A stretch of 64,000 bases of DNA. It comes from JBGAPI01 sp044221335 (GTDB lineage Bacteria; Pseudomonadota; Gammaproteobacteria; Xanthomonadales; Ahniellaceae). Positions 1 through 8,693 of the stretch are shown piece after piece. Every line of letters starts with the position of its first letter. Position 1 is the first letter of the stretch. Position numbers and translations under genes: made by a program. Location of the stretch: positions 6,770 to 70,769 of the forward strand of contig JBGAPI010000026.1 of the NCBI GenBank assembly GCA_044221335.1. Direction: 5' to 3'. Under the pieces are notes generated by a model, which was not told where the DNA came from, ran no database searches, and was given only the letters and a program-made list of their open reading frames with translations.

Positions 1-951
1 ATGGCGCGCCACCGGATCCCGACCGCGCGCTACGCGGTGTTCACCGAGCTGGAGCCGGCACTGGCCTACGTGCGAAAGCACGGCGCGCCGATCGTGATCA
101 AGGCCGACGGTCTCGCCGCCGGCAAGGGCGTGGTGGTCGCGAACCTGCTCGGCGACGCGGAACAGGCGCTGCGCGACATGCTCGGCGGCGGCGCGCTCGG
201 TGGTGCCGGCAAGCGGGTCGTGATCGAGGAATTCCTCGGCGGCGAGGAGGCCAGCTACATCGTGATGTGCGACGGCAGCCACTATCTGCCGCTGGCGACG
301 AGCCAGGACCACAAGCGCCGCGACGACGCCGACATGGGCCCGAACACCGGCGGCATGGGGGCCTACTCGCCGGCGCCGGTGGTGACGGCCGAGGTCGACG
401 CCCGCGTGCGCCGCGAGGTGATCGAGCCGACGCTGGCCGGGATGGCGAAGGACGGCCGGCCATTCATCGGGTTCCTGTACGCGGGCCTGATGGTGCAGCC
501 GGACGGCTCGATCAAGGTGCTGGAGTTCAACGTGCGCTTCGGCGACCCGGAGACCCAGCCGATCATGATGCGCCTGCAGACCGACCTCGTGGACCTGATC
601 GACGCCGCACTCGAAGGCCGGCTCGACCGCACCGAGGTGGCCTGGGACCCGCGCCCCGCGATCGGCGTGGTGATGGCGGCCGCGGGCTACCCCGAGCAGC
701 CGCGCGCCGGTGACGTCATCGACGGGCTCGACGCGACGATGCTCGCCGGCAGCAAGATCTTCCACGCCGGCACCAAGCTCGACGCGGACGGCCAGGTCGT
801 GACGGCCGGTGGGCGCGTGCTCACCGTCTGCGCCCTCGGCGAGACCGTGCTGAAGGCGCAGCAGCTGGCTTATGCGGCGCTGAAGGCGGTGCGCTTCAAG
901 GGCGCGTTCTGGCGCCGTGATATCGCCCAGAGGGCGATCGCTCGCGGGTAG
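1..951 (+). CDS. purD: Phosphoribosylamine-glycine ligase (GAR synthetase), 5'-truncated by window edge
   Basis: PurD joins glycine to phosphoribosylamine with ATP, the second step of de novo purine synthesis in the cytoplasm. The 316 visible codons hold the ATP-grasp core: ADGLAAGKG near residues 35-43, PNTGGMGAYSP near 114-124, and the Mg-binding EFN with RFGDPETQP near 175-187, followed by the C-terminal lid. The family is about 425 residues long, and the first residues here align with roughly position 110 of the usual protein. The ATG at base 1 is therefore internal and the true start lies upstream of the window. The gene converges on hda across a 54-bp gap that holds a short palindrome. 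Confidence 0.95.
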   Translation: MARHRIPTARYAVFTELEPALAYVRKHGAPIVIKADGLAAGKGVVVANLLGDAEQALRDMLGGGALGGAGKRVVIEEFLGGEEASYIVMCDGSHYLPLATSQDHKRRDDADMGPNTGGMGAYSPAPVVTAEVDARVRREVIEPTLAGMAKDGRPFIGFLYAGLMVQPDGSIKVLEFNVRFGDPETQPIMMRLQTDLVDLIDAALEGRLDRTEVAWDPRPAIGVVMAAAGYPEQPRAGDVIDGLDATMLAGSKIFHAGTKLDADGQVVTAGGRVLTVCALGETVLKAQQLAYAALKAVRFKGAFWRRDIAQRAIARG

Positions 952-988
952 GGCGGGCCCTGCCGCCATCGCCAAACGTTCGGGCAAC

Positions 989-1005
989 GGCGCGCAATGC
1001 GCGCC
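989..1005. repeat. Short palindrome between purD and hda
   Basis: GGCGCGCAATGCGCGCC is a near-perfect palindrome followed by CTACCGCGA. It sits between two converging genes. It is a sequence variant of the GGCGGGCANTGCCCGCC palindromes near 8.7 kb and 51.1 kb, so it is probably a member of one dispersed repeat family. It may also form an RNA hairpin at the ends of both transcripts. Confidence 0.5.
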
Positions 1006-1713
1006 CTACCGCGACGGCAGTCCCATCAAGCGCTTCACGAACGGCACCGTCACCCGCCGCTGCGCCGCCAGGCTCTCGCGGTCGATCGCCTCCAGCGTCG
1101 CCAGCATCGCGCCGAAGTCGCGCGGGTGACGGCGGAACAGGAAGTCGATGACCTCGTCGGAGAGCTCGATGCCGCGCGCACCGGCCTCCCGGCCGAGCAG
1201 CACGCGGCGTTCGTCCTCGGCCAGCGGCCGGAGCGCGAACAGCGTCAGCGCCGACAGCCGCGAGACCAGGTCGGGCAGTTCCAGCGGCAGCTGCGCGGGC
1301 GGGCGGCGCGCGGCGTAGACGATCACGCCGTCGGCCGCCTTGACCCGGTTGTAGAGGTCGAACAGCGCGATTTCGGCGTCGCGGTTGCCGGCCATCGCGT
1401 CGAGGTCGTCGAGCGCGACGATGCTGTGGCCATCGACGGCGACCAGCGCGCTGGCCGCGTCGGCGCCGAGCCGCGCGAACGACAGGAACTGCGCCGGCCG
1501 CGGGTGCGGCACCTGGCAGATCCCCATCAGCAGGTGCGTCTTGCCGACCGCACTCGGCCCGACCAGACCGAACGAAGAGGCGAAGCCGCCGTCGCCTGCC
1601 CGATAGGCCGCGTCGAGCGCGAGCCGGTTGTCGGAGCTCGCGCCCGGCTCGAAGCGCGAAAGGCCGCGATGCACCGGAAGGCGCAGGCCGAGGGGCAGCT
1701 GCGGGGAGTTCAC
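1006..1713 (-). CDS. hda: DnaA regulatory inactivator Hda
   Basis: Hda is a DnaA-like AAA+ protein that, with the beta sliding clamp, promotes hydrolysis of DnaA-bound ATP after initiation. The 235-residue product carries a clamp-binding QLPLGL motif at residues 5-10, Walker A GPSAVGKT at about 52-59 and a Walker B-like ALDDLD near 100-105. It lacks the DnaA DNA-binding domain, as expected for Hda. The GTG start overlaps the stop of the upstream permease in a GTGA arrangement, which implies translational coupling. It is the last gene of a four-gene minus-strand operon, an order known from xanthomonads and, with small differences, from pseudomonads. Confidence 0.9.
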   Translation of the reverse strand: MNSPQLPLGLRLPVHRGLSRFEPGASSDNRLALDAAYRAGDGGFASSFGLVGPSAVGKTHLLMGICQVPHPRPAQFLSFARLGADAASALVAVDGHSIVALDDLDAMAGNRDAEIALFDLYNRVKAADGVIVYAARRPPAQLPLELPDLVSRLSALTLFALRPLAEDERRVLLGREAGARGIELSDEVIDFLFRRHPRDFGAMLATLEAIDRESLAAQRRVTVPFVKRLMGLPSR

Positions 1714-2918
1714 TGCTTGGGCGCGGGCGCGGGCGCGGGCGTGGGCGCCGTCGCCGGCGACCCGGCGGCGGTGCCAGCGGACGGCCCCGGGGGCACGCCG
1801 CGTTCCAGCGTCTCGGTGACCTCTTGGAGGATCTCTTCGGTCTGCTCCTCCGAAGGCTCGGCCGCATTGACCTCGTAGAGCGAACTCGCGAGGTAGCGCT
1901 CGTGGGCGTGGCGCAGCAGCACCATCGCGACCGCGGCCACCGGCAGCGCCAGCAGGATGCCGAGGAAGCCGTAGAGGTGACCGCCGCAGAGCACCGCGAA
2001 GATCACCGCGACCGGATGCAGGCCGATGCGGTCGCCGACCAGGTTCGGCGCCAGCACCCAGGCCTCGAGCATGTGGCCGATCCAGAACACGCCCAGCACC
2101 AGCGCGACATGCATCAGGTCGTGGTACTGGACGAAGGCCGCGATCACGCCGGCCGCGACGCCGCCGATCGCCCCGAGGTAGGGAATGAAGCTGATCACCC
2201 CGGCGCTCATGCCGATCAGCACCGCGAGGTCGATGCCGACCACCCACAGGCCGAGGCTGTAGAACACGCCCAGCACCAGCATCATCGCCAGTTGCCCGCG
2301 CAGGAATGCGCCGAGCACGTCGTCGGCCTCGCGCGCGAGCCGCTCGATGGTCGGCGCGACCGATCGCGGCAGCAGCTCGTGCGAGCGGCCGAGCAGCTCC
2401 GGCCAGTCGCGCATCAGGTAGAAGGCGACCACCGGAATCACCAGCAGTTCCGCGGCATGGGCGACGAAGGTGAAGCCCGAGCGCGACACCGTCGCGATCA
2501 GCCCGGCCGCGAAGCCGCCGGCCTCCTTCCAGTGCGAGCGGGCCATCTCGACCAGGGCGTTGGAATCGAGGACCTCGTTCGGATCCATGCCGAGCTTGGC
2601 GGCGATCCACGGCACCGCGACGTCGCGGATCCAGGCGATGTAGTCGGGCAGCCGCTCGAAGAAGTGGCTGATCTGGTGATGCAGCACCGGCACCAGCACC
2701 AGCAGCACCAGGGCCGCGAGCAGCACGATGCTCGCGAACACCACGGCGACGCCCGCCGTGCGCGACAGCTTCCAGCGCACCAGCCGGTCGACGATCGGAT
2801 CGCCCATGTAGGCGATCAGGGCCGCCGCCGCGAACGGCGTCAGCACGGGCCTCAGCCAGTAGATCAGGCCTAGGACGAGGACGCCGAGCGCCGCCAGCTG
2901 CCAATCGCGTGTCTTCAT
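1710..2918 (-). CDS. AI-2E family (PerM-like) inner-membrane transporter
   Basis: This 402-residue polytopic membrane protein belongs to the AI-2E transporter/PerM family. It starts with hydrophobic segments right after the initiator (LGVLVLGLIYWL) and has about seven or eight membrane spans, with a soluble region near residues 90-150 and the family's dense hydrophobic helices in the C-terminal half. The tail is an Ala/Pro-rich low-complexity stretch (PAPAPAPKQ). Reading frame continues far upstream, but the ATG at 2918 follows AGGGAG at good spacing and overlaps the upstream stop as ATGA. Substrates of this family are mostly unknown; the conserved linkage to hda is not explained functionally. 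Confidence 0.88.
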   Translation of the reverse strand: MKTRDWQLAALGVLVLGLIYWLRPVLTPFAAAALIAYMGDPIVDRLVRWKLSRTAGVAVVFASIVLLAALVLLVLVPVLHHQISHFFERLPDYIAWIRDVAVPWIAAKLGMDPNEVLDSNALVEMARSHWKEAGGFAAGLIATVSRSGFTFVAHAAELLVIPVVAFYLMRDWPELLGRSHELLPRSVAPTIERLAREADDVLGAFLRGQLAMMLVLGVFYSLGLWVVGIDLAVLIGMSAGVISFIPYLGAIGGVAAGVIAAFVQYHDLMHVALVLGVFWIGHMLEAWVLAPNLVGDRIGLHPVAVIFAVLCGGHLYGFLGILLALPVAAVAMVLLRHAHERYLASSLYEVNAAEPSEEQTEEILQEVTETLERGVPPGPSAGTAAGSPATAPTPAPAPAPKQ

Positions 2919-3481
2919 CGAGGACTCCCTGTCGTGCGCCGCTCCGCCGCGCGGCGCGACCATACCCGAACGTAATCGGCTCCGCTGATCACGGTGACCA
3001 GCGCGGTGAGCCACTGCAGGCCGTCGCGCAGCGCATCGAGGGTCACCGCGGGCGCCAGCAGGTCGCCCAGGATCACCAGCACCAGCATGATCTGCAGGAA
3101 GGTCGTCGCTTTCGACCACGTGCTGGGAGCCGCCGTCAGACGCGCGATCCGGTAGTGATAGATCAGCGCGCCGGAGACGATCAGGAGATCGCGGGCGACG
3201 ATCAGCACGAACAGCCACCACGCGACATGATCGGTCAGCGCCAGCGACAGGTAGGCCGCGAGCAGCATCAGCTTGTCGGCCAGCGGATCGATGATGCCGC
3301 CGAGCCAGCTTTCCCAGGAGTAGCGCTTGGCGAGGAAGCCGTCGAGGGCATCGGAACCGCCGGCAATCGTCGCCAGGATCAGTGCGAGCCCGGGCCGCTG
3401 CTCAAGGATCGCCCACGCCAGCGGAGGTGCCAGCAGCATCCGCGCGAAGGTGATCAGGTTGGGCAGGAACGACCAGCGCAT
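2915..3481 (-). CDS. CDP-alcohol phosphatidyltransferase (PgsA/CLS-like)
   Basis: An integral membrane enzyme of phospholipid synthesis, expected to transfer a phosphatidyl group from CDP-diacylglycerol to an alcohol such as glycerol-3-phosphate or phosphatidylglycerol. The signature is clear: D44, D47, G48, A51, then G-x3-D65-x3-D69 in SDALDGFLAKR...GIIDPLADK. The usual Arg after the Ala is Lys here, a mild variation. The product is 188 residues, typical for PgsA. A further ATG ten codons upstream (3511) is possible; I chose the internal one because homologues begin near RWSFLPN. The stop overlaps the next gene as ATGA. Which alcohol is used cannot be told from sequence. Confidence 0.82.
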   Translation of the reverse strand: MRWSFLPNLITFARMLLAPPLAWAILEQRPGLALILATIAGGSDALDGFLAKRYSWESWLGGIIDPLADKLMLLAAYLSLALTDHVAWWLFVLIVARDLLIVSGALIYHYRIARLTAAPSTWSKATTFLQIMLVLVILGDLLAPAVTLDALRDGLQWLTALVTVISGADYVRVWSRRAAERRTTGSPR

Positions 3482-3647
3482 GGCATCGGACCCTAGGAAA
3501 TGTCGACACACGTCCGGGGACGAGGGCGCTTCACGCCCGGATGCATCTGCCGGCCCCTGCGAAGCACGGGCCCGGCCTGGAATTCGCGCCCGCCTGACTC
3601 CGGGGGGCCGGCAGCGCGCTTTCTCTCCCGACTGGATGCGTCTTCGG

Positions 3648-3699
3648 CACTCCGATGTTGGGTCAACTCCCGGCGCTCCGATGGTGGGTCAATGCTCGG
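3648..3699. repeat. Two tandem 26-bp imperfect repeats at the end of the DUF2066 gene
   Basis: Two adjacent copies of a unit with the core CTCCGATGNTGGGTCAA (3648-3673 and 3674-3699). The second copy contains the stop codon of the DUF2066 gene, so the duplication lies across its 3' end. Confidence 0.6.
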
Positions 3700-4759
3700 C
3701 GTCGGGCCTGGCCATCCGCAACACCGCATCGGCCCCGCCGGCGGTATTGTCGTCCGGCAGCAGCACGGCGTCGTAGGCCAACATGCGGACGAAGCGATCC
3801 AGACTCAAGTCCAGGGTCAGCTTCAGTTCCAGCGCGTTGCCGCTGGCACCGACCGGCGCGACCTGGCGCACGTAGCCCTGGCGACCGAGGTAGTCGAGCA
3901 CCCGTCCATAGTCCTCGGCGCTGCCGACGGAATTGACGATGACCCGATACTCGGCGGTCTTGCGTTCGCTGGCGGGGATCGCGAAGCGTTCCGCCAGTCG
4001 GTCGGCCAGTCCGTTCACGGTCGCCAGCAGCACCCCGGCGGAGTCGACCGCGTTGGCGCTCCATTCGACCGGCGGCGCGCCGCTGCCGAGCCAGGTATTG
4101 CGTGCGCTCCAGCCGGTGGAGCCGCGCGACAGCCGGGCGATCAGTGCGGTGGAAGCCCGATAGCGCGGCAGCACCGGCAGCACGCCCGTCGGCGGCCCGC
4201 CCCACAGCAGGTTCGGATCGAGCTGCGCCTGGTCGTCGGCATCGCCGTAGGGCAGCACCAGCGGCAGGCCACGGTCGCGGGCGGCGTGGGTCAGCGCCCC
4301 TAGTGCGGCGATCTGGCCCGCGTTGGCGAGGCGCTTGTTGACGCCGTCGTCGATCAGGATCAGCACCAGCGTCTGCGGACGGGCGCCGCTCCAGACCGCC
4401 CGGCCGAGACCGAACAACAGCTTCTCCAGGCCTTCCGGCTTGAACACGGCGACCAGGTAGGTGCGGTTCAGCGTGGTAGTCCCGACGCCCGGCTCGAGCT
4501 CGTCGCGGAAGCTCGTCGACACCACCAGACCCTCCGCCTGATCACGCAGCTTCAGCGCATTGGCGTCGCTCGCGAGACTGCTGTCGCCGGAGAGCTTGAC
4601 CAGGGCGTTGATCAGCGCGGGGCCCAGGGCCTTGGCCTTCTCCACGTCGTCCTGGGACGCGACCGGAGCCTCGCCGCTGTACAGGCCGAGATCCTGGGAA
4701 ACGACCGGTCCGACCAGCCCGAACCCGCACAGCAACAGCATCCACACCCATCGAAGCAC
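3689..4759 (-). CDS. DUF2066 domain-containing periplasmic protein
   Basis: A 356-residue protein of unknown function that matches the DUF2066 family by its character and by its place upstream of the permease-hda operon. It starts with a hydrophobic signal sequence (WMLLLCGFGLVGPVVSQD), so it is probably periplasmic. The frame is open from a TTG at 4777, but the GTG at 4759 has GGGAG seven bases upstream and gives a normal signal peptide, so I chose it. An ATG six codons further in is also possible. A 207-bp gap separates it from the phosphatidyltransferase gene, so the two may not always be co-transcribed. Confidence 0.75.
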   Translation of the reverse strand: MLRWVWMLLLCGFGLVGPVVSQDLGLYSGEAPVASQDDVEKAKALGPALINALVKLSGDSSLASDANALKLRDQAEGLVVSTSFRDELEPGVGTTTLNRTYLVAVFKPEGLEKLLFGLGRAVWSGARPQTLVLILIDDGVNKRLANAGQIAALGALTHAARDRGLPLVLPYGDADDQAQLDPNLLWGGPPTGVLPVLPRYRASTALIARLSRGSTGWSARNTWLGSGAPPVEWSANAVDSAGVLLATVNGLADRLAERFAIPASERKTAEYRVIVNSVGSAEDYGRVLDYLGRQGYVRQVAPVGASGNALELKLTLDLSLDRFVRMLAYDAVLLPDDNTAGGADAVLRMARPDAEH

Positions 4760-4798
4760 GGCGACACTCCCAAGCAAGACCCCAAATACTGCCAGAAA

Positions 4799-4826
4799 AG
4801 AAAACGCCCGCTGACGCGGGCGCTTT
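4799..4826 (-). terminator. Rho-independent terminator after the DUF3011 gene
   Basis: Read on the minus strand, GCGCCCGC-GTCA-GCGGGCG forms a strong hairpin directly followed by TTTTCTTTT. It lies about 50 bases after the stop of the DUF3011 gene and before the DUF2066 start, so it separates the two transcription units. Confidence 0.88.
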
Positions 4827-4878
4827 CTCAGACAAGAGATTCCTGCTCTCTAGCGGGGAATTCCGCGCAGCGGAATTC

Positions 4879-5418
4879 CTATCTCCAACGACGCTCCACG
4901 CGGAATTCCGCCGCGCAGCCGCCGTCGACCCACACGCCGCCCCGGTTCCAGCCCCAGTTGCGGCCTTCGACGCAGCGGGTGTCGGAGATCTGGCGAGAGA
5001 TGTAGACGCCACCGCCGCGACCGACGTCGACCTGGCACATCTGGTAGCCGTAGTTGTAGCTCTTGCAGGTGAACACGATGTCGGTGTCCCAGTCGCGGCC
5101 CGGGCGCCAGTCGCCACCGCCGTAACCGTTGCCGTAGCCGTCGCCGCGACCACGACGACCCGCCTCGACGAAGATGCCGCCGCAGCCGCGGTCGACCCAG
5201 ATGCCGCGACGATCGAAGCCCCAGGTGCGGCCACGGACGCAGGACGAATCGGAGGTCTGCTGCACCAGTTCCGCGTCGCGCCAGTCGACCCAGCAGGCAT
5301 TCGGGCCGTAGTTCTGGCTCTTGCACTCGATCTCCTCGCGATAGCGGTCGGCATGCGCCTTGGAGGACCAGGCGAGCGACAGCAGCAGTCCGGCGATCAA
5401 CATCAGAAAGGTGCGCAT
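4879..5418 (-). CDS. Secreted protein with two DUF3011 repeats
   Basis: A 179-residue exported protein. Residues 1-24 are a signal peptide (MRTFLMLIAGLLLSLAW... ending AHA). The mature part holds two copies of a cysteine-containing DUF3011 module, about residues 29-84 and 117-172. Each has an IECKS/FTCKS start, a Cys-x-VD, a C-x2-GR-x-WG pair and a GIWVD/GVWVD-x-GC end. A Gly/Arg/Tyr-rich linker joins them. The fixed cysteines suggest a disulphide-bonded fold. The function is unknown; such proteins are frequent in Xanthomonadales. The frame extends upstream to 5493, but the ATG at 5418 gives the signal peptide. A good terminator follows. Confidence 0.78.
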   Translation of the reverse strand: MRTFLMLIAGLLLSLAWSSKAHADRYREEIECKSQNYGPNACWVDWRDAELVQQTSDSSCVRGRTWGFDRRGIWVDRGCGGIFVEAGRRGRGDGYGNGYGGGDWRPGRDWDTDIVFTCKSYNYGYQMCQVDVGRGGGVYISRQISDTRCVEGRNWGWNRGGVWVDGGCAAEFRVERRWR

Positions 5419-5570
5419 GGCGGTAAGTCCGATGGCTCGTGTTGGGGACTCAAAGTTACCGCAATTGCCCCCGTTTTGGGTCGATCCGGTCACCGATCGG
5501 ACACCGCGGATTCAACTTGCTGTCGCCCCCCTGAAACGATCGCGCCGGAAGGTGTCGGCGCGGCGGCGGT

Positions 5571-5825
5571 TCAGCCACGGATCAGCGCCCGGATGGCATG
5601 GGCATCGAACGGCCAGTCGAGTTCGGCGCCGCTGTCCTCGCGGCGCAGCACCGGGATGCGCTCGCCGTAGCGCTCGGCCAGCGCACCCTCCCAGTCGAGC
5701 TCGACCTCGTCGACCGCGGTCACCCCCGCCTGCAGCAGGCTTACGGACGCCAGCTCGCACAGGTGGCAGCCGTTCCGGCGGTACAGGGTCAGGCGGACGG
5801 CGGAAATGTCATGGTCGGCGGTCAC
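5571..5825 (-). CDS. Small glutaredoxin-like protein (DUF836 type)
   Basis: An 84-residue thioredoxin-fold protein with a CHLC redox motif (C20, C23) straight after the first beta strand (LTLYRRNGCHLCELA) and a conserved IPVL segment that would carry the cis-proline. The size fits the glutaredoxin-like DUF836 family. No ATG is available; the GTG at 5825 follows GAGGG. It diverges from sdaA across 65 bp, so the two promoters must overlap or lie close together. Its partner is unknown. Confidence 0.78.
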   Translation of the reverse strand: MTADHDISAVRLTLYRRNGCHLCELASVSLLQAGVTAVDEVELDWEGALAERYGERIPVLRREDSGAELDWPFDAHAIRALIRG

Positions 5826-5890
5826 CCGATCAAACCCTCGTTTGGCGAAGCGCGCCTAGACTAGCGGACCCCCACCCTCCGGAGCCGGCG

Positions 5891-7273
5891 ATGTCCGTCA
5901 GCGTGTTCGACCTGTTCAAGATCGGCATCGGCCCCTCGTCCTCGCACACCGTCGGCCCGATGCGCGCCGGCGCGCGCTTCGTCGAGCGCTGGATCGGCGA
6001 GCGCGGCAACCTCGACGCGGTGCGCCGCATCCGGGTCGAGCTCTACGGCTCGCTCGCCCACACCGGGCGTGGCCACGGCACCGACAAGGCGGTGATCCTC
6101 GGACTCGAGGGCGAGGCGCCCGACACCGTCGACGTCGACGCCATCGAGCCTCGCCTCGCGGCGATCCGGGCGAACAAGCGCATCCGCCTGCTCGGCCGCC
6201 GCGAGATCGCCTTCGACGAAAAGTACGACCTCGCCTTCAACAAGCGGCAGAAGCTGCCCTACCACTCCAACGGCATGCGCTTCACGGCCTACGGCGACGG
6301 CGACGGCGTGATCGCCACCCGCGACTACTACTCGGTCGGCGGCGGCTTCGTCGTCAACCAGGACGAGGCGGCGGAAGACCGCATCGTCGCCGACACCACC
6401 ACGGTCGCGCATCCGTTCACCACCGGCGAGCAGCTGCTGCACCACGCCGCCGACAACCGCTGCTCGATCGCGCAGGTCATGCTGGAGAACGAGCAGGCCT
6501 GGCGTTCGGAAAGCGAGATCCGCGCCGGCCTGATGAAGATCTGGAAGGCGATGCAGGACTGCTGCGCCCGCGGCATCCGCGAGGCCGGCGTGCTGCCGGG
6601 AGGGCTGAAGGTGCAGCGACGCGCGCCCAGCATGGCGAACGAGCTGACCAGCCGGCCCGAGGCCGCGCTGCGCGATCCGCTGACCATCCTCGACTGGGTG
6701 AACCTCTACGCGCTGGCGGTCAACGAGGAGAATGCCGCCGGCGGCCGCGTCGTCACCGCGCCGACCAACGGCGCCGCCGGCATCGTGCCCGCGGTGCTGC
6801 ACTACTACGACCGCTTCATTCCCGGCGCCAGCGAGCAGGGTGTGATCGATTTCCTGCTGACCGCCGGCGCGATCGGCATCCTCTACAAGGAAAACGCCTC
6901 GATCTCCGGCGCCGAGGTCGGCTGCCAGGGCGAAGTCGGCGTCGCCTGCTCGATGGCGGCCGGCGGCCTCACCGCGGCGCTGGGTGGCAGCATCTATCAG
7001 GTCGAGAACGCCGCCGAGATCGGGATGGAGCACAACCTCGGCCTGACCTGCGACCCGATCGGCGGCCTGGTCCAGATCCCCTGCATCGAACGCAACGCGA
7101 TGGGCGCGGTGAAGGCGATCAACGCGAGCCGGATGGCGCTGCGCGGCGACGGCAAGCACCGGGTCTCGCTCGACAAGGTGATCAAGACCATGCGCGACAC
7201 CGGCCGCGACATGGCCGACAAGTACAAGGAGACCAGTCGCGGCGGCCTGGCCGTCAACGTCATCGAATGCTGA
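5891..7273 (+). CDS. sdaA: L-serine ammonia-lyase (iron-sulfur dependent L-serine dehydratase)
   Basis: Deaminates L-serine to pyruvate and ammonia with a 4Fe-4S cluster. The 460-residue single chain starts with the family's GIGPSSSHTVGPMRAG signature (residues 12-27) in the beta domain and continues into the catalytic alpha domain (ENAAGGRVVTAPTNGAAG). Three cysteines, C345, C387 and C398, keep the 42/11 spacing of known cluster ligands. The frame is open upstream to 5360, but the ATG at 5891 has GGAG six bases upstream and homologues begin at SVFDLFKIGIGPSSSH. It diverges from the glutaredoxin-like gene. Confidence 0.95.
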   Translation: MSVSVFDLFKIGIGPSSSHTVGPMRAGARFVERWIGERGNLDAVRRIRVELYGSLAHTGRGHGTDKAVILGLEGEAPDTVDVDAIEPRLAAIRANKRIRLLGRREIAFDEKYDLAFNKRQKLPYHSNGMRFTAYGDGDGVIATRDYYSVGGGFVVNQDEAAEDRIVADTTTVAHPFTTGEQLLHHAADNRCSIAQVMLENEQAWRSESEIRAGLMKIWKAMQDCCARGIREAGVLPGGLKVQRRAPSMANELTSRPEAALRDPLTILDWVNLYALAVNEENAAGGRVVTAPTNGAAGIVPAVLHYYDRFIPGASEQGVIDFLLTAGAIGILYKENASISGAEVGCQGEVGVACSMAAGGLTAALGGSIYQVENAAEIGMEHNLGLTCDPIGGLVQIPCIERNAMGAVKAINASRMALRGDGKHRVSLDKVIKTMRDTGRDMADKYKETSRGGLAVNVIEC

Positions 7274-7352
7274 AGCCACGCACACCCGTGTCACGGGAAG
7301 CGCGTTCGCCCCACCCGTTCGCCGGCGTTTCCCCTCGACGAGCAAGCCACCC

Positions 7353-8327
7353 ATGCACCGTCGAATTCCAACCACTCCCCTGCGCACCGCCGCCTCGGTC
7401 CTGCTCGCCGTTCTCGCGCTGCAGGGCTGCCGCGGCACCGTATTCAACCCGGTGACGAAGGTCGAGCGCGTCGTCAGCGCCGACGGCATCGAGTTCGACC
7501 TGGCGGTCCGCGGGCCGCTCGGATGGGTCGACCCGCTCGACGCGTCCGACGTGATCGGGCTCGACCTCGACTACTTCGTGCTGCATGGCGAAACCTGGCG
7601 GCGCGTGCCGGGCGCCGGCTGGCTGATCGAACCGGGCGTCACCGCCACCGCACCGGTGATCGTGCGGCGGGAACCCCTGAAAGATCTTCTGGCGACCGGA
7701 GGCAACAGCCTGCTGGCCGTCGTCGAACGCAGCAGCGGACAGGTCACGGCCCACCTGGTCGTCGGCAGCCTGGCGGTCGAGACCGCCGACGTGCTGCGGC
7801 AGGCGATCACCGGAACCGCGTCGGTCACGCCTGCGCCGGAACACGAGAAGATCACGGTCGTTCCGGAACGCACGCCGGTCGCCGTGGCGGAATTCGACGC
7901 CCGCGGCCGCGAGGATACGGTGCCGCTCCGGCAGATCGATCGGTTCGGCTGCGAAGGCGTCGCGAGCATCGTCGACAGCGATCCGATCCGCCTGCACACC
8001 GCGCATTGGGACTACGCGCCGCTCGCCTACGGAGACACCGTGTCCTGCTCGCAGGGCCGGGTGATCGTGCTGTCCTCGACCTTCGATGCCGTCACGGCCG
8101 CCGTGCTCGGCAAGGACGGCCGCCTGGTCGCCCGTCGCGAGATCGCGGTCGCCGCGGCCGACCGCTTCCTCGGCACGCTCCATCGCCCGCAGCGGGCGAC
8201 GATCGTCGACGGCGCACTGGCCTTCGACGCCTACGAGACGAGCTTCGGTGACGGCGGCGCGGAGCAGCACTTCCGCAGCCGGGTGACCGTCCCGCTCGAA
8301 CCGGCACCACCGCCGCTGAACGAATGA
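7353..8327 (+). CDS. Hypothetical lipoprotein
   Basis: A 324-residue protein that I do not recognise. It has a lipoprotein signal with lipobox LQGC at about residues 23-26, so the mature protein should be acylated on that cysteine and membrane anchored. The rest is mixed polar sequence without repeats or membrane spans; there are two more cysteines near GCEGVAS and VSCSQG that could pair. It lies 79 bp after sdaA on the same strand and 65 bp before the next small secreted protein, so it may be co-transcribed with either. Confidence 0.6.
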   Translation: MHRRIPTTPLRTAASVLLAVLALQGCRGTVFNPVTKVERVVSADGIEFDLAVRGPLGWVDPLDASDVIGLDLDYFVLHGETWRRVPGAGWLIEPGVTATAPVIVRREPLKDLLATGGNSLLAVVERSSGQVTAHLVVGSLAVETADVLRQAITGTASVTPAPEHEKITVVPERTPVAVAEFDARGREDTVPLRQIDRFGCEGVASIVDSDPIRLHTAHWDYAPLAYGDTVSCSQGRVIVLSSTFDAVTAAVLGKDGRLVARREIAVAAADRFLGTLHRPQRATIVDGALAFDAYETSFGDGGAEQHFRSRVTVPLEPAPPPLNE

Positions 8328-8392
8328 GCGGTCGATGTCCGGATCGACCGCGATCCGCCGTTCCAAAGACCACCCACCCTCGGAGAATCGCC

Positions 8393-8689
8393 ATGCGTCT
8401 TGCCGCCCTGCCGCTCGTCCTCGCCCTGCTGTCGTCCGCCCCGATCGCCTCGATCGCCCGTGCCGAGGAGGCGCCGGCTGCCGCGATGGCGCAGGTGTTC
8501 GATTCCGAGGCCAACAAGGTGTTCCGGGCCAGCGCCGAGAAGAAGAAGGGCATCGAGCTGGTCGTGCAGGGCCAGCGGATCGGCGGCTATGTCGTCGCGA
8601 TCGGCTCGGACTCGGTGATCCTGGCGAGCCGCGAGCACGGGACGATGGTAATCCGGCGCGCGAGCATCGACGCGGTCGTCGCCGATTGA
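8393..8689 (+). CDS. Small secreted protein with a possible Sm/Hfq-like core
   Basis: A 98-residue protein. Residues 1-24 form a clear signal peptide ending ARA. The mature part of about 74 residues has a short helix (ANKVFRASAEKK) followed by a pattern resembling the Sm1 and Sm2 motifs of Hfq: IELVVQGQRIGGYVV with a later SVILA, then TMVIRRASIDAVV, comparable to the Hfq segments IYLVNGIKLQG, FVILL and MVYKHAISTVV. This likeness was made by eye and the fold is an inference. The frame begins at 8324, but the ATG at 8393 provides the signal sequence. It follows the lipoprotein gene by 65 bp. Confidence 0.6.
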   Translation: MRLAALPLVLALLSSAPIASIARAEEAPAAAMAQVFDSEANKVFRASAEKKKGIELVVQGQRIGGYVVAIGSDSVILASREHGTMVIRRASIDAVVAD

Positions 8690-8693
8690 CGCA

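Noticed and set aside
1..3. ATG at base 1 as the purD start
   Set aside because: The protein would lack about 110 N-terminal residues that PurD needs; it is an internal Met at the window edge.
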